DNA of 64,000 bases from Sinonovacula constricta (lineage: Eukaryota; Mollusca; Bivalvia; Cardiida; Solecurtidae): the NCBI GenBank assembly GCA_007844125.1, contig CM017573.1:6331052-6395051 (forward strand), in the 5' to 3' direction. The notes below the pieces were generated by a model. The model was not told the DNA's origin. It ran no database searches and worked only from the letters and a program-made list of their open reading frames with translations. Numbering within the stretch: the stretch's first letter is position 1; every line of letters begins with the position of its first letter. This document shows positions 1 through 9,063 of the stretch, piece by piece. Position numbers and translations under genes: made by a program.

Positions 1-2706
1 AGGTGTTTATGTGAAGGCCACATGGGAAACAGGTGCCCAAAGTCAAGAAAATGTGGAATGAATGGGTGTGGAAAAACGCATAACAGGCTGTTACATGAAA
101 CGCCAAATTACATTCTTAATCAGGATGCACCAGTGTTCATTCCATCTGAAACAACTATGACTAGTAATCATAAGAACAATTATATTGCTCTCAGAACTGT
201 GCCAGTCGTAATTTCAGCAAATGGTATTAAAGTAAAGGTGAATGCGTTGCTCGATGACGGAAGTACCAAGACCTACTTGAACCAAGATGTAGCCTCAGAG
301 CTTGGGCTTGAAAGTCAACTTCAGCATGTGAATGTGTGCGTCATGAATGGTAAAAAGGAAAGTTTTCAAACAATGGCAGTTACCTTCGAAATTGAAAATG
401 TTGAAAGCAATTGCAAATTGGGACAAATAGAAGCTTTCACTACTACAAATGTTACAGGGTTATTGAGTCCAATTGATTGGCAAAAGCAGTCATCAAAATG
501 GCAACATCTGAAAGACATAAAGTTCCAAAAATTAGCCAAAACAAACAAAATTGATCTATTGATAGGTCTTGACTATAGCGACTTGCACAGATCACTGAAG
601 GAAGTCACAGGCAAGCAGGGAGAGCCAACTGCTAGATTAACTCCATTAGGATGGACATGTGTAGGTCTAGTTTCAGAGTCTGCTGAGAATAGCACATATT
701 TCACCTTGTTTTCTAGTGACAATAAGACACTTGACAGAACTTTGAGACAGTTTTGGGAAATTGTAAGATGTGATGAAAATGCACTTACAATGACCTGTCT
801 GGAGAGAAAGGTGTTGAACAGTGTAGAACAGACTTTAGAAGAAAGGGACAACTTTTACACGGTATCAGTGCCATGGAAAGAAAACAAAGAATCCCTGACA
901 AACAATTACGCAATGGCATTTAACAGACTTAAAAGTACAGAAAAGAAATTGGAAAAACATCCAGAAGTTTCGAAGGAGTATTCGGAAACAATTGAAAAGT
1001 ACATAGAGAAAGGCTATGTGAAGAAGCTTGATCCAAGTAGCATTGAAGAAGAGAAGGCTTGGTATCTACCACATTTTGCAGTGGTTCGACCCGGAAAAGA
1101 GACGACAAAAGTTCGCATTGTTTTTGACGCGTCAGCCAATTCAAATGGTATTTCGCTTAATGATGTCGTACATCAGGGTCCTAAACTTCAAAGAGAACTG
1201 TTTGATGTGCTGTTGAGGTTTCGCAAACATTCGATAGCATTAGCGTGTGATGTAGCAGAGATGTATTTGCAAGTAGGTCTGAATAAAGCTGATCAGCAAT
1301 ACCACAGATTCCTGTGGAGAACAGAACCAGAGGAACGGCCAGACATATATGAGTTCAATAGACTAGTCTTTGGAGTGAATGCATCTCCATTTCTTGCACA
1401 ATATGTATCTCAGTACAATGCCAAAAAGTATGAAACAAGTTACCCATTAGCTGCAGAAACAGTCCAGAAGTCAACTTACATGGATGACAGTCTTGATTCT
1501 GTTGAAACGGTAGAAAAGGGACAGAAACTGTATAGTGAACTAACAGAGCTGTGGAGTAAAGCAGGAATGCATGTGCGAAAGTGGGTGTCAAACTCTCTAG
1601 AAGTACTTGAACACATTCCAACTGAAGACCGGGCTTCACACGTAGATTTATCCAGTGGAGAATTGCCCTCTCTCAAGACACTAGGGTTACTATGGAATGC
1701 CAATGAAGATTGCTTCAGCTTTCTCTACAATGCTCCAGATGTAGATTTGAACATTACCAAGAGGGATTTTCTGAAGATAATTGCAACTTTATTCGATCCC
1801 CTCGGCTTGCTGGCCCCATTCATCATGAAAGCAAAGATTATAATGCAAGATGTTTGGCTCAGTGGAATAGACTGGGATGATGCGGTTTGTGCAGACACAG
1901 CGAATGAAATTCGACAGTTGTTCGCTGATTTGGACAACTTAAAGGACATAAAGGTGTCCAGATGCATTCATCAGAGAAGTGTCAGTTTGGGAAATCCAGA
2001 ATTTTTGTCTGTGCATACATTTGTAGATGCATCAACAGTAGCATATGGGGCAGTCACATATCTCAGATGCACTTACAAGGGAGACAATCCCACAGTCATG
2101 TTGATAGCTGCCAAGGGTCGAGTAGCACCATTACAGCCCACGAGTATTCCGCGCCTTGAACTCCTTGGTGCCATCACTGGACTTAAACTTACACAGAGAG
2201 TGTGTGAAGCAATCAATGTTCCAATTGAAGTTGCAACATTCTGGTCAGACAGTATGAATGTTCTGTATTGGATTCGAAATCATAGTCGACATTTGAAGCC
2301 GTTTGTCGCGAATAGAGTTGGGGAGATACAAAGTTCAACAACACCAGCACAGTGGCGCTATGTACCATCAAAGTGTAACCCAGCAGACATTATCAGTCGA
2401 GGAATGACTGCTTATGATCTTAGCAACGAGCTAATTTGGTGGTACGGACCAGAATTTCTCAGATCTGACGAAAGTGAATGGCCAGAAAATAGAGTCGAAA
2501 TAAAATCTGAGGCAGTGAAGGAAGTGAAAAAGACGAAACAGCCAGTTTGCTTTGTCTCCGTGGAGCAAATCACTGATGACACTTGGAGGCTAAATCCGAA
2601 ACACTTTTTCCAAATGGATGAAGTTAGTGCGAGTACTTGCATGGGTGTATCGTTTCTTGAACAATTGTATGAACAAAAAAATATGTGGTCCATTGAACTC
2701 AGATGA
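1..2706 (+). CDS. pol: BEL/Pao polyprotein: Gag zinc knuckle, protease, reverse transcriptase, RNase H (partial)
   Basis: The frame is open from base 1, so the ATG at 22 is internal and the true start lies upstream. Residues below are counted from that ATG. A cysteine/histidine knuckle with the CGKTHNRLLH ending typical of BEL Gag occupies residues -7 to 25. The aspartic protease motif DDGS is at 78-81. The reverse transcriptase has its first catalytic Asp at about 410 (ACDVAEMYLQ) and YMDD at 486-489. The conserved FDPLGLLAPF segment follows at about 592-601. RNase H has Asp 669 (FVDAS) and Asp 743 (WSD). The last ~30 residues before the stop at 2704 are out of frame: homology moves to the next frame near 2612-2620. 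All catalytic residues that I can place are intact. Confidence 0.92.
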   Translation, partial: RCLCEGHMGNRCPKSRKCGMNGCGKTHNRLLHETPNYILNQDAPVFIPSETTMTSNHKNNYIALRTVPVVISANGIKVKVNALLDDGSTKTYLNQDVASELGLESQLQHVNVCVMNGKKESFQTMAVTFEIENVESNCKLGQIEAFTTTNVTGLLSPIDWQKQSSKWQHLKDIKFQKLAKTNKIDLLIGLDYSDLHRSLKEVTGKQGEPTARLTPLGWTCVGLVSESAENSTYFTLFSSDNKTLDRTLRQFWEIVRCDENALTMTCLERKVLNSVEQTLEERDNFYTVSVPWKENKESLTNNYAMAFNRLKSTEKKLEKHPEVSKEYSETIEKYIEKGYVKKLDPSSIEEEKAWYLPHFAVVRPGKETTKVRIVFDASANSNGISLNDVVHQGPKLQRELFDVLLRFRKHSIALACDVAEMYLQVGLNKADQQYHRFLWRTEPEERPDIYEFNRLVFGVNASPFLAQYVSQYNAKKYETSYPLAAETVQKSTYMDDSLDSVETVEKGQKLYSELTELWSKAGMHVRKWVSNSLEVLEHIPTEDRASHVDLSSGELPSLKTLGLLWNANEDCFSFLYNAPDVDLNITKRDFLKIIATLFDPLGLLAPFIMKAKIIMQDVWLSGIDWDDAVCADTANEIRQLFADLDNLKDIKVSRCIHQRSVSLGNPEFLSVHTFVDASTVAYGAVTYLRCTYKGDNPTVMLIAAKGRVAPLQPTSIPRLELLGAITGLKLTQRVCEAINVPIEVATFWSDSMNVLYWIRNHSRHLKPFVANRVGEIQSSTTPAQWRYVPSKCNPADIISRGMTAYDLSNELIWWYGPEFLRSDESEWPENRVEIKSEAVKEVKKTKQPVCFVSVEQITDDTWRLNPKHFFQMDEVSASTCMGVSFLEQLYEQKNMWSIELR

Positions 2707-3256
2707 AATTAGAGACAGTGAATACAAATTGATAAGTCAAGCCCAATATGAGGAATTCAACAGTGAAATCCAAGCCATCAGAAAAAGTGGTAAACTGTCT
2801 GCAAAGAGCAAAATCGTCATGTTGAATCCAGTTCTTGATGATGAAGGCATATTGAGAGCAAACAGTCGATTAGTGAATGCAGAATTTCTACCGTATTCTG
2901 TTCGTTACCCTATAATATTGCCTAGCAAGAACAACATAACATTCTTAATTGTGAGGCACTTTCATGAGCTGAGAAATCATTGCGGAACAAATGATGCTTT
3001 AGCTGCCTTATCAGCAAGATACTGGGTTGTGCATCCACGAGAAGAAATCCATAGGGTAGAAAGAGCCTGTATGGAATGTCATCGTCGAAAAGCAAAGACA
3101 GCAACTCAGATCATGGCACCCCTCCCAGCTATTAGACTAAGTATGCCACTGAGAGCATTCTCTCATACAGCAATAGACTATGGAGGCCCATTCGTAACAA
3201 TGCAAGGTCGTGGCAAGAGGCGCGAAAAACGGTATTTTGCCTCTTTACGTGTCTAG
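2618..3256 (+). CDS. pol: BEL/Pao integrase, zinc-binding domain and start of catalytic core (frameshifted segment)
   Basis: This continues the polyprotein in another frame. The segment begins with the linker [15 protein letters not shown], so the ATG at 2618 is not a real start. The integrase zinc finger is H116-x4-H121-x29-C151-x2-C154. The first catalytic Asp of the core is D187 in AIDYGGPF. The frame ends at 3256 because a base appears to be missing near 3238, in the run tattttgcc; beyond that point the core continues in the original frame. The need for two shifts that cancel argues for mutation, not programmed frameshifting. Confidence 0.88.
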   Translation: MKLVRVLAWVYRFLNNCMNKKICGPLNSDEIRDSEYKLISQAQYEEFNSEIQAIRKSGKLSAKSKIVMLNPVLDDEGILRANSRLVNAEFLPYSVRYPIILPSKNNITFLIVRHFHELRNHCGTNDALAALSARYWVVHPREEIHRVERACMECHRRKAKTATQIMAPLPAIRLSMPLRAFSHTAIDYGGPFVTMQGRGKRREKRYFASLRV

Positions 3257-4059
3257 CATCAAGAGCAGTCCATTTAGAAATAGCATTTGGACTAGATACA
3301 GACTCTTTCCTAAATGCATTCTCTAGATTCACAAACAGGAGAGGTGTCCCAGTGAAAGTGTTGTCTGACAGAGGTACAAACTTTATTGGGGCAGATAGAG
3401 AACTTAAAGATTTAGTTTTGGCTATGGACACAGATAAAATTGTTTCAAAATCTGCTCATAAATGAATCAAGTGGCAGTTTAATCCAGCACTAGCGCCACA
3501 TTGGGGTGGAGCACATGAGATAATGATCAAAGCTGCAAAGCGTGCCATTTATGCAATTCTTCGAGGAGCAGATGTCAGTGACGAAGAACTTATGACCGCT
3601 TTCACAGGAGCAGAGTCACTTATTAACTCCAGGCCGTTAACATATCAGTCTTAACATCCAGCGGATGCAACTCCGTTGACGCCAAATCACTTCCTGTATG
3701 GACAAATGGGTGGAGAACTGGCACCAGAAGCTGTTGACAACGTCAGCTATAGTCCAGCGAAAAGGTGGCGAAGAGTGCAAGAACTTGTACGTCATTTTTG
3801 GCAGCGTTGGTTGACCGAATGGTTACCGAGTCTCGCATCCAGGAAAAAATGGTTCAGTGAAAATCGTGATCTAGAGGTGGATGACATAGTGTTGATAATT
3901 TCACCAGATACACCGAGAAGTCAGTGGCCTTTAGCCAGGGTCATCGAAGTCTACAAGGGAAGCGACCAACATGTCCGTGCAGTAAAAATTCGTGTTGGCA
4001 CTGCAGAATATGTTCGACCAATATCAAAGTTATGTCCACTTGATGCTGTTAAAAACTGA
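3238..4059 (+). pseudogene. pol: BEL/Pao integrase catalytic core and C-terminal domain, with two in-frame stops
   Basis: This is the third segment of the polyprotein, back in the frame of the first. The second catalytic Asp is at 3367-3369 (LSDRGTNF) and the catalytic Glu at 3517-3519 (HWGGAHE), 50 codons later, which fits BEL integrases. TGA at 3463-3465 and TAA at 3652-3654 interrupt it. From 3676 an open 127-residue stretch carries the C-terminal region, including PLTPNHFLYG and a DIVLIISPD segment like the small beta-barrel domain that ends these proteins. The stop is at 4057-4059. Confidence 0.88.
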
Positions 4060-4226
4060 GTGTCAGATGGTTCTGTGTGACTAGATAGTTTTAATTATCA
4101 GTGAATGATGTGTTAATGGGGCATAATAATCCCTAAAAGTAATAGGAAATGGTATTTAATCATGGATTGCTGTGTTAAAGGGGCATAATAATCCCCTAAG
4201 CGTCCATTTCAATGTCTGCATTGTGT

Positions 4227-4258
<32 letters not shown>

Positions 4259-4582
4259 AAATGTAATTGTCATAGTTTTGTGATCATGATTTATGTCAGT
4301 CAATTTAGTAATCCATCTCATTTTGGGCCTATGTTTCTATTGACAGCACGGACGTATAGATAAGCCAAGATCATCATCATAAACATTTATGAAGAAACAG
4401 TTGCTTGTCAATTATACAAATGATGTTTTGCATTTAATGTATGTGCTTTCAGCAATTCACATGTAGTTGCTAATCATTTCAAGTTAAAAGTTACAATAGT
4501 TTATTGGAAATATGTTTCTTCTTTGTATTTGATGTATTGTTTAAAGCTTTATGTTGATATAACATATCAAAGAGGGGGAGTA
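4060..4582 (+). other. BEL/Pao 3' untranslated spacer with direct repeat, poly(A) tract and purine tract
   Basis: About 520 bp of non-coding sequence lies between the end of pol and the LTR. It holds a ~28-bp direct repeat at 4109-4136 and 4171-4199, both copies containing ggggcataataatccc. A run of 26 A follows at 4236-4261. It ends in the purine tract agagggggag (4571-4580), the expected primer site for plus-strand DNA just before an LTR. No open frame of note is present. Confidence 0.6.
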
Positions 4583-4793
4583 TGTTCCGAAGAGATCTGA
4601 CTGTTTTAATATGATATGCCGCATTATTTTAAGGGAGATAATCCAGTTTGTATTTCTTACACAAGGGAGATAATTTTGTTGTGAAAAGATCAGAGTGTTC
4701 CGAATTTTTTGTTAGAACCGCATGGTGAATAAACATCGACTTATTTCATCGATTTCGTTATTATTTTCGCAAAATTAGACATCGTCCCGAACA
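4583..4793 (+). repeat. 3' long terminal repeat of the BEL/Pao element
   Basis: It begins TGTTCCGA directly after the purine tract and ends CCCGAACA, giving imperfect terminal inverted repeats with the canonical TG...CA. A polyadenylation signal AATAAA lies at 4728-4733. The length of about 211 bp is short but acceptable for the superfamily. The 5' partner is outside the window, so the right boundary rests on the inverted repeat alone. Confidence 0.7.
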
Positions 4794-4844
4794 AGTACAG
4801 TACAACAAATATTTCAAAGAACAACAACAATAGTAAGAAATGTG

Positions 4845-5290
4845 TTAGCCAGGCGGGTCTTTAACAGTTTCAAGCACTAAACGAAAGAACTTGCTTAATT
4901 TGTTTAATTTCTTAGGGTCATTCTCACACATTACCATTTTAAATAATATTGTATTTGGATGATGTGTTTTAACAAAAAGGATATGCAAAGATCTTTGTGT
5001 ATTAAAATATGTGCAGCGAAACAAATAGTGAAACTCGTCTCCTATCTCGTTTAAGTTGCATAGAGAACATTTACGATCATTGTGATGAACACGCTGCCAG
5101 CGTCCCTTTTCAACGGGTAGGTGGTTGTTACGTAGCCTAAAGTTTATAATTGTTTGAAGAGAGTAGTCTGATAGTTCGATATAATTTTTTTCTAATTTGA
5201 GTTATTTTTTAAATATTCGTTTGTTTGTCTCCTTGAACCACTTACAGTGACAAAAACTTAAATTTGTATTGATTACATGTTAGAACATGT
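4845..5290 (-). pseudogene. LINE reverse transcriptase C-terminus, decayed fragment
   Basis: Reading the minus strand gives about 120 residues with the signature end of a non-LTR retrotransposon ORF2. A segment NNHLPVEKGRW is followed by a zinc finger of the form C-x2-C-x9-H-x4-C (CSLC...DEFHYLFRC) and a stop at 4845-4847. Upstream the frame continues through one in-frame TAA (HCKWFKETNKRIFKK then stop) before homology is lost near 5290. The fragment is 5'-truncated and mutated. It resembles, but is clearly not identical to, the LINE end at 9.1-10.3 kb. It starts only 52 bp beyond the BEL LTR. Confidence 0.8.
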
Positions 5291-5299
5291 AGTTACAAA

Positions 5300-6160
5300 A
5301 GAACCGCAATTATTTATACTTGTATTTGTTTGCTGCATCGCTCAAGGAAGAACAAAATTTATAACAAAGCATTGTTTTATATTAAGAGTTCAAAACCATA
5401 TCTCTAAAGGAAATCATTGTTAACCTAATGGAAATGAATATAGAACCAATTGTAAAACTATAGAAATAAATCAAATTGATATTAAACTTTTTTTTTAAGA
5501 AAACAAGTGAGTTCCTTTTTAGGGGGAGGGTATTGATTAAAAACTATATGTACTATAAACATGTATTTTATACTTTCAAACATGTAAACAATTAAAACGT
5601 CAATTCCATTAAACACGTTTGGAAAGTTAAACCGTTTGATGTTTGTAAAAAAAAACAATTTTACCATTAAAAATGCTATAGTACGTAATAATATACACTT
5701 TGTATCGAACTAGAATTAATGAACATATGCACAGAAGTTTTTCTTATAAAAATCCCCATTTTTTGTTAACGGATTTAATCGTTTATGTTATTCCTTGCAA
5801 CATTTTACATTTGACGCAGGTGACATGTTTGACATTGCATGTCTGCAACAACGTTTTATTGTGAAGATTCCTGTATAATACATTGTAGAGATAACTTTAT
5901 CAACAGCCGGTACATGTTGTATCTGTACTGTACATCAACACATTGTTGTATACAAGAACTTAAACGTGGTACCCGACAGTTTACCTGTATATGTAATTAA
6001 TGAAACAATACCTTACCACTGCCTTGGGGATTGCGACATAATTTCTCCAGAACTTCATATTTTAGTATAAGTAAAAACGGTTTTGAACACTGTCTGCATT
6101 GCTAGACAGTACAAATCGGGATAAAAAAAACTCTAAAAGTCATTGCAAATATGTAAAAAA
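5300..6160. other. AT-rich spacer without recognisable features
   Basis: No open frame with protein-like composition, structured RNA or repeat family was recognised here. Confidence 0.5.
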
Positions 6161-6162
6161 GC

Positions 6163-6240
6163 GGTTTGCCTTTGTCTAGAGGTAGATTAGATTTAAATAT
6201 CTGTGAAATTTTTTATAGGACTTTATCTTATTTACCTTTT
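6163..6240 (-). repeat. Family B fragment (terminal part only)
   Basis: The stretch gtttgcctttgtctagagg followed by an aatatctgtg block and a tagga..ttatcttatttacc end matches the outer terminus of family B elements. The core and opposite end are absent. Confidence 0.7.
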
Positions 6241-6244
6241 CATT

Positions 6245-7410
6245 TATTTACAACAGGATCAAAACTTGTTTTTGACATATTGTGTAGCAAGCATGAAACC
6301 TAGGTTTTTAACTCAATGTTAAAACGGCAACTTTTAGGAAATTATGGTAGAACATAAATATGGACATAATAATTATTTTTAAAGAGAAGAAATGTAGTCC
6401 CAACGAAGCTTGCTTGAAATTCTGTATATTGAGAAACACTGCTACTAGTAATATAAAATTATATATTGACACGAGATCAAAAGGACTAATAAATTAAGAT
6501 TAGAACCATTAAAGCATGCTTTTAATGCCGTATAAGTGACATTGTGAATTCGCGCCAAAGTGCATAGAGATTTCTAGCGTATCCATAGCGGTAATTAATG
6601 ACGTCATTCAGAAACATTTTAACTGAATAATACAAATGATATTAATACAAAAATATGAAATATAAATCAAATAAGTTAATCGTTTAACAAAATTATCTTG
6701 AAAAGACAGTATAATTAATGTTGCCATAGAACATATATACCCAGGAAAATACGTTGAATAGGGAAAAGTGTTATTTTTCCCGCTAGTTTGCAATTGTCAA
6801 ACAGCATTTAGTCTCTTTTAACACAGAAAAAAACGAGAAATTGAGAAATCAAGTCATTTACTTTTAATTAAGGTCTTTTCATTAATATTAAGTTCGGGTG
6901 ATTTAAATTAGAACGCTGATTTTTTGCAGAGAATTATGTCGGCACGTGCATTCAGATTGCTAGGTTTAGATATATCTCGATATTTTCAGGATCTGTAATG
7001 CCATGAAAATGCTTCAAAGGCGAATTTCCGTAGTTATAATACATAACTTTTACTGAATTAGTTTTATTTATATTTGCATGTCGTATACACGGAGAAATAC
7101 AGAATTTACATAATCGTATTAAGTTTAATTTTAAACTTAAGACCATGTTAGGTTTAACTTAGACATGTAATATATGCTAGACAGCCCAGTTTGTATTTTA
7201 GCAATAACAGTAGTGTTGTATTTTAAGTTTTCGCATTTTCTGGAACTGTTAAAGACCAAATAACTGACTGGGTCTCTAAAGTAAGATGCATTTTTTTAAT
7301 GCCCATGCTATTACTTACAAAAATATATTTAATTTATTACTTTTTTCCGTGAAGTGTCTATGGTATTTATCATAAAGTTTTACTGTGTGTTGTGTTTGTT
7401 TTTCAAATTT
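6245..7410. other. AT-rich spacer without recognisable features
   Basis: Only short AT-rich open frames occur, none with a recognisable domain or with support from a neighbouring exon or repeat. Confidence 0.5.
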
Positions 7411-7416
7411 TCCTTA

Positions 7417-7575
7417 AGAATAAATGGCAAAGCCATATGAGCATTGCAATATATACCAACATTTGAAAAGGCACGGGACAGAGGTATTCACATGCAAGCC
7501 AAAGGTAAAAGTAATAACAACTCTGTGAGATTTAACAAACATGTCGGCAATATGGACCAACTGGGCACAAATTAA
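7417..7575 (+). repeat. Family A element, copy with internally shortened core
   Basis: It carries the A outer region (gagcattgcaatatatacca, cacatgcaagccaa) and then jumps from the agatttaacaaa block to cggcaatatggaccaactgg. The conserved accgccttggaacgg part of the core is therefore deleted. Confidence 0.75.
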
Positions 7576-7841
7576 AATAAAACAGGAAAATGATTTTGAA
7601 CTCACACGGCCTGAAACAACTTCCAATTTTTAAAAAGAAACCGTTAAAACAGCATCATGACACGTTCGACTAGTGTATGTGACAAGTTTAACCCTTCTTT
7701 GTTCTATCGAAAACTGATATTGCTTTTCGAATCTTTGATAGCAAGAATGTGAACGTATCGGTGACAGTGAAATGTACAACAATTAAAACGTGTATATCTG
7801 GGAGTTTTGCTTTAATGTGCATTAAGTTATATCTGCGCGCG

Positions 7842-7850
7842 CGCACACAT

Positions 7851-7892
<42 letters not shown>

Positions 7893-8045
7893 ACACACTC
7901 ACACACACAAACAAATACCCACACACATGCATAAACACACATACATACATGTACACACACATATATACACGCACAAACACACACATACACACACACATAT
8001 ACGTACACACACACACATACTCACACACACACACATCCACACAAC
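7842..8045 (+). repeat. (CA)n microsatellite, imperfect
   Basis: About 200 bp of CA repeats, interrupted by CATA, CACG and TCAC variants. Long open frames on both strands here (His/Thr-rich or Val/Cys-rich) are products of the repeat and not genes. Confidence 0.95.
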
Positions 8046-8109
8046 TGCAAGACATAATCACAACCTAATAAATCGTCCTGTGATGGTATTTGTTTCGAAT
8101 TCAAATTAA

Positions 8110-8780
8110 TATTACCAAGAATACGTATTATTTGTTGTCGTGGCCTCATATATTGTTAAGGTAATTATTTGAAAACTAAATAGTAATTTGAATTAATAAC
8201 TTCTATGTTGATATTGTAATTATTCTTTTTTTTCTGGAGAGCCTCTGACGGGATAAAATAATAAACAAACAATACCTTTATTCGTGTCATTCATAATATA
8301 TATAAATATAATAAAAAAAATATTAATCTATACGTACGTTGTGGTTATGTCATATGAACAGTAAATTTATACCTCAACGTTCTTAATTGTCTGAGGATAT
8401 TGAGCATTTTTAATAGCCAATGTGTGGGTTGAAGATTTGTCGTTTTTATTCAAAAACATTGTTCGCTTTTGGTTATATTTACTATAGAAGTCAGAGAAAT
8501 TGCAAACAGTAAATTATTGGAAGAAGAAATAATAAAAATAGCGCATTCGCTGAATTGTCATCTGGCAAGTTTGACCTTTCAGGACAATCTGTGACTATGG
8601 AATTTATCATTATTGCTATTTATTTCCCATGTGCCAACATGCTATATTTTAAAATTAATTGTCTTTAAAAATACGGCTTCTTTTAATTTTGCATTTTGTT
8701 TTCGGTAAAATATGAGCCATTTGTAAAATGTTTGTCTTTTTGCATTGACTTTCATATGATACACTTTTAAGAGTTTTAGA
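8110..8780. other. AT-rich spacer without recognisable features
   Basis: No gene, RNA structure or recognisable repeat copy was found. Confidence 0.5.
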
Positions 8781-8782
8781 AG

Positions 8783-9030
8783 CGGATTAGTTCAGTGGTA
8801 GGACGCCCAACTCTGGATCATGGCGTCCGTGGTTCGAACCCTGGTCAGGTCGCCGCTAATTTCCTCGAGCAAGAAATTTACCTCGAACGGTTCCACTCTA
8901 CCTAGGTATATATATAAGTAACTGCGGAGCTTATTCAGGTCATTAATATGACTTTCCTGTGCGATGTGTCGGCTGCCATCGTACGGGATTGACGAATACA
9001 CCTTATGACCAGGGGATAAACTGTAAAGTC
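8783..9030 (+). mobile_element. tRNA-derived SINE (head plus body)
   Basis: An RNA polymerase III type 2 promoter is visible: an A-box-like attagttcagtggta at 8787-8801 and a perfect B box ggttcgaaccc at 8831-8841, spaced as in a tRNA. The sequence does not fold back into a complete acceptor stem and continues into a ~150-bp unrelated body, so it is a SINE and not a tRNA gene. It abuts a 5'-truncated LINE on the same strand. Confidence 0.75.
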
Positions 9031-9063
9031 GGCTGGATGAGAAGTTACTTGAAAGTAGACTAT

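Larger units (their letters stand above)
1..4793 (+). mobile_element. BEL/Pao LTR retrotransposon, 3' part (5' end outside window)
   Basis: The domain order is zinc knuckle, aspartic protease, reverse transcriptase, RNase H, zinc-binding integrase, integrase core, non-coding spacer, purine tract and LTR. This order and the protease-to-integrase sequence style are those of BEL/Pao elements, which copy themselves through RNA and insert cDNA with an integrase. The 5' LTR, primer binding site and most of gag lie upstream of the window. The frame is broken near 2612-2620 and near 3238 and has stops at 3463 and 3652, so this copy cannot make a full polyprotein. It is young enough that every domain is still readable. 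Confidence 0.93.

Noticed and set aside
7688..8109. Cys/Val- and His/Thr-rich frames
   Set aside because: They are a translation of (CA)n and (GT)n.
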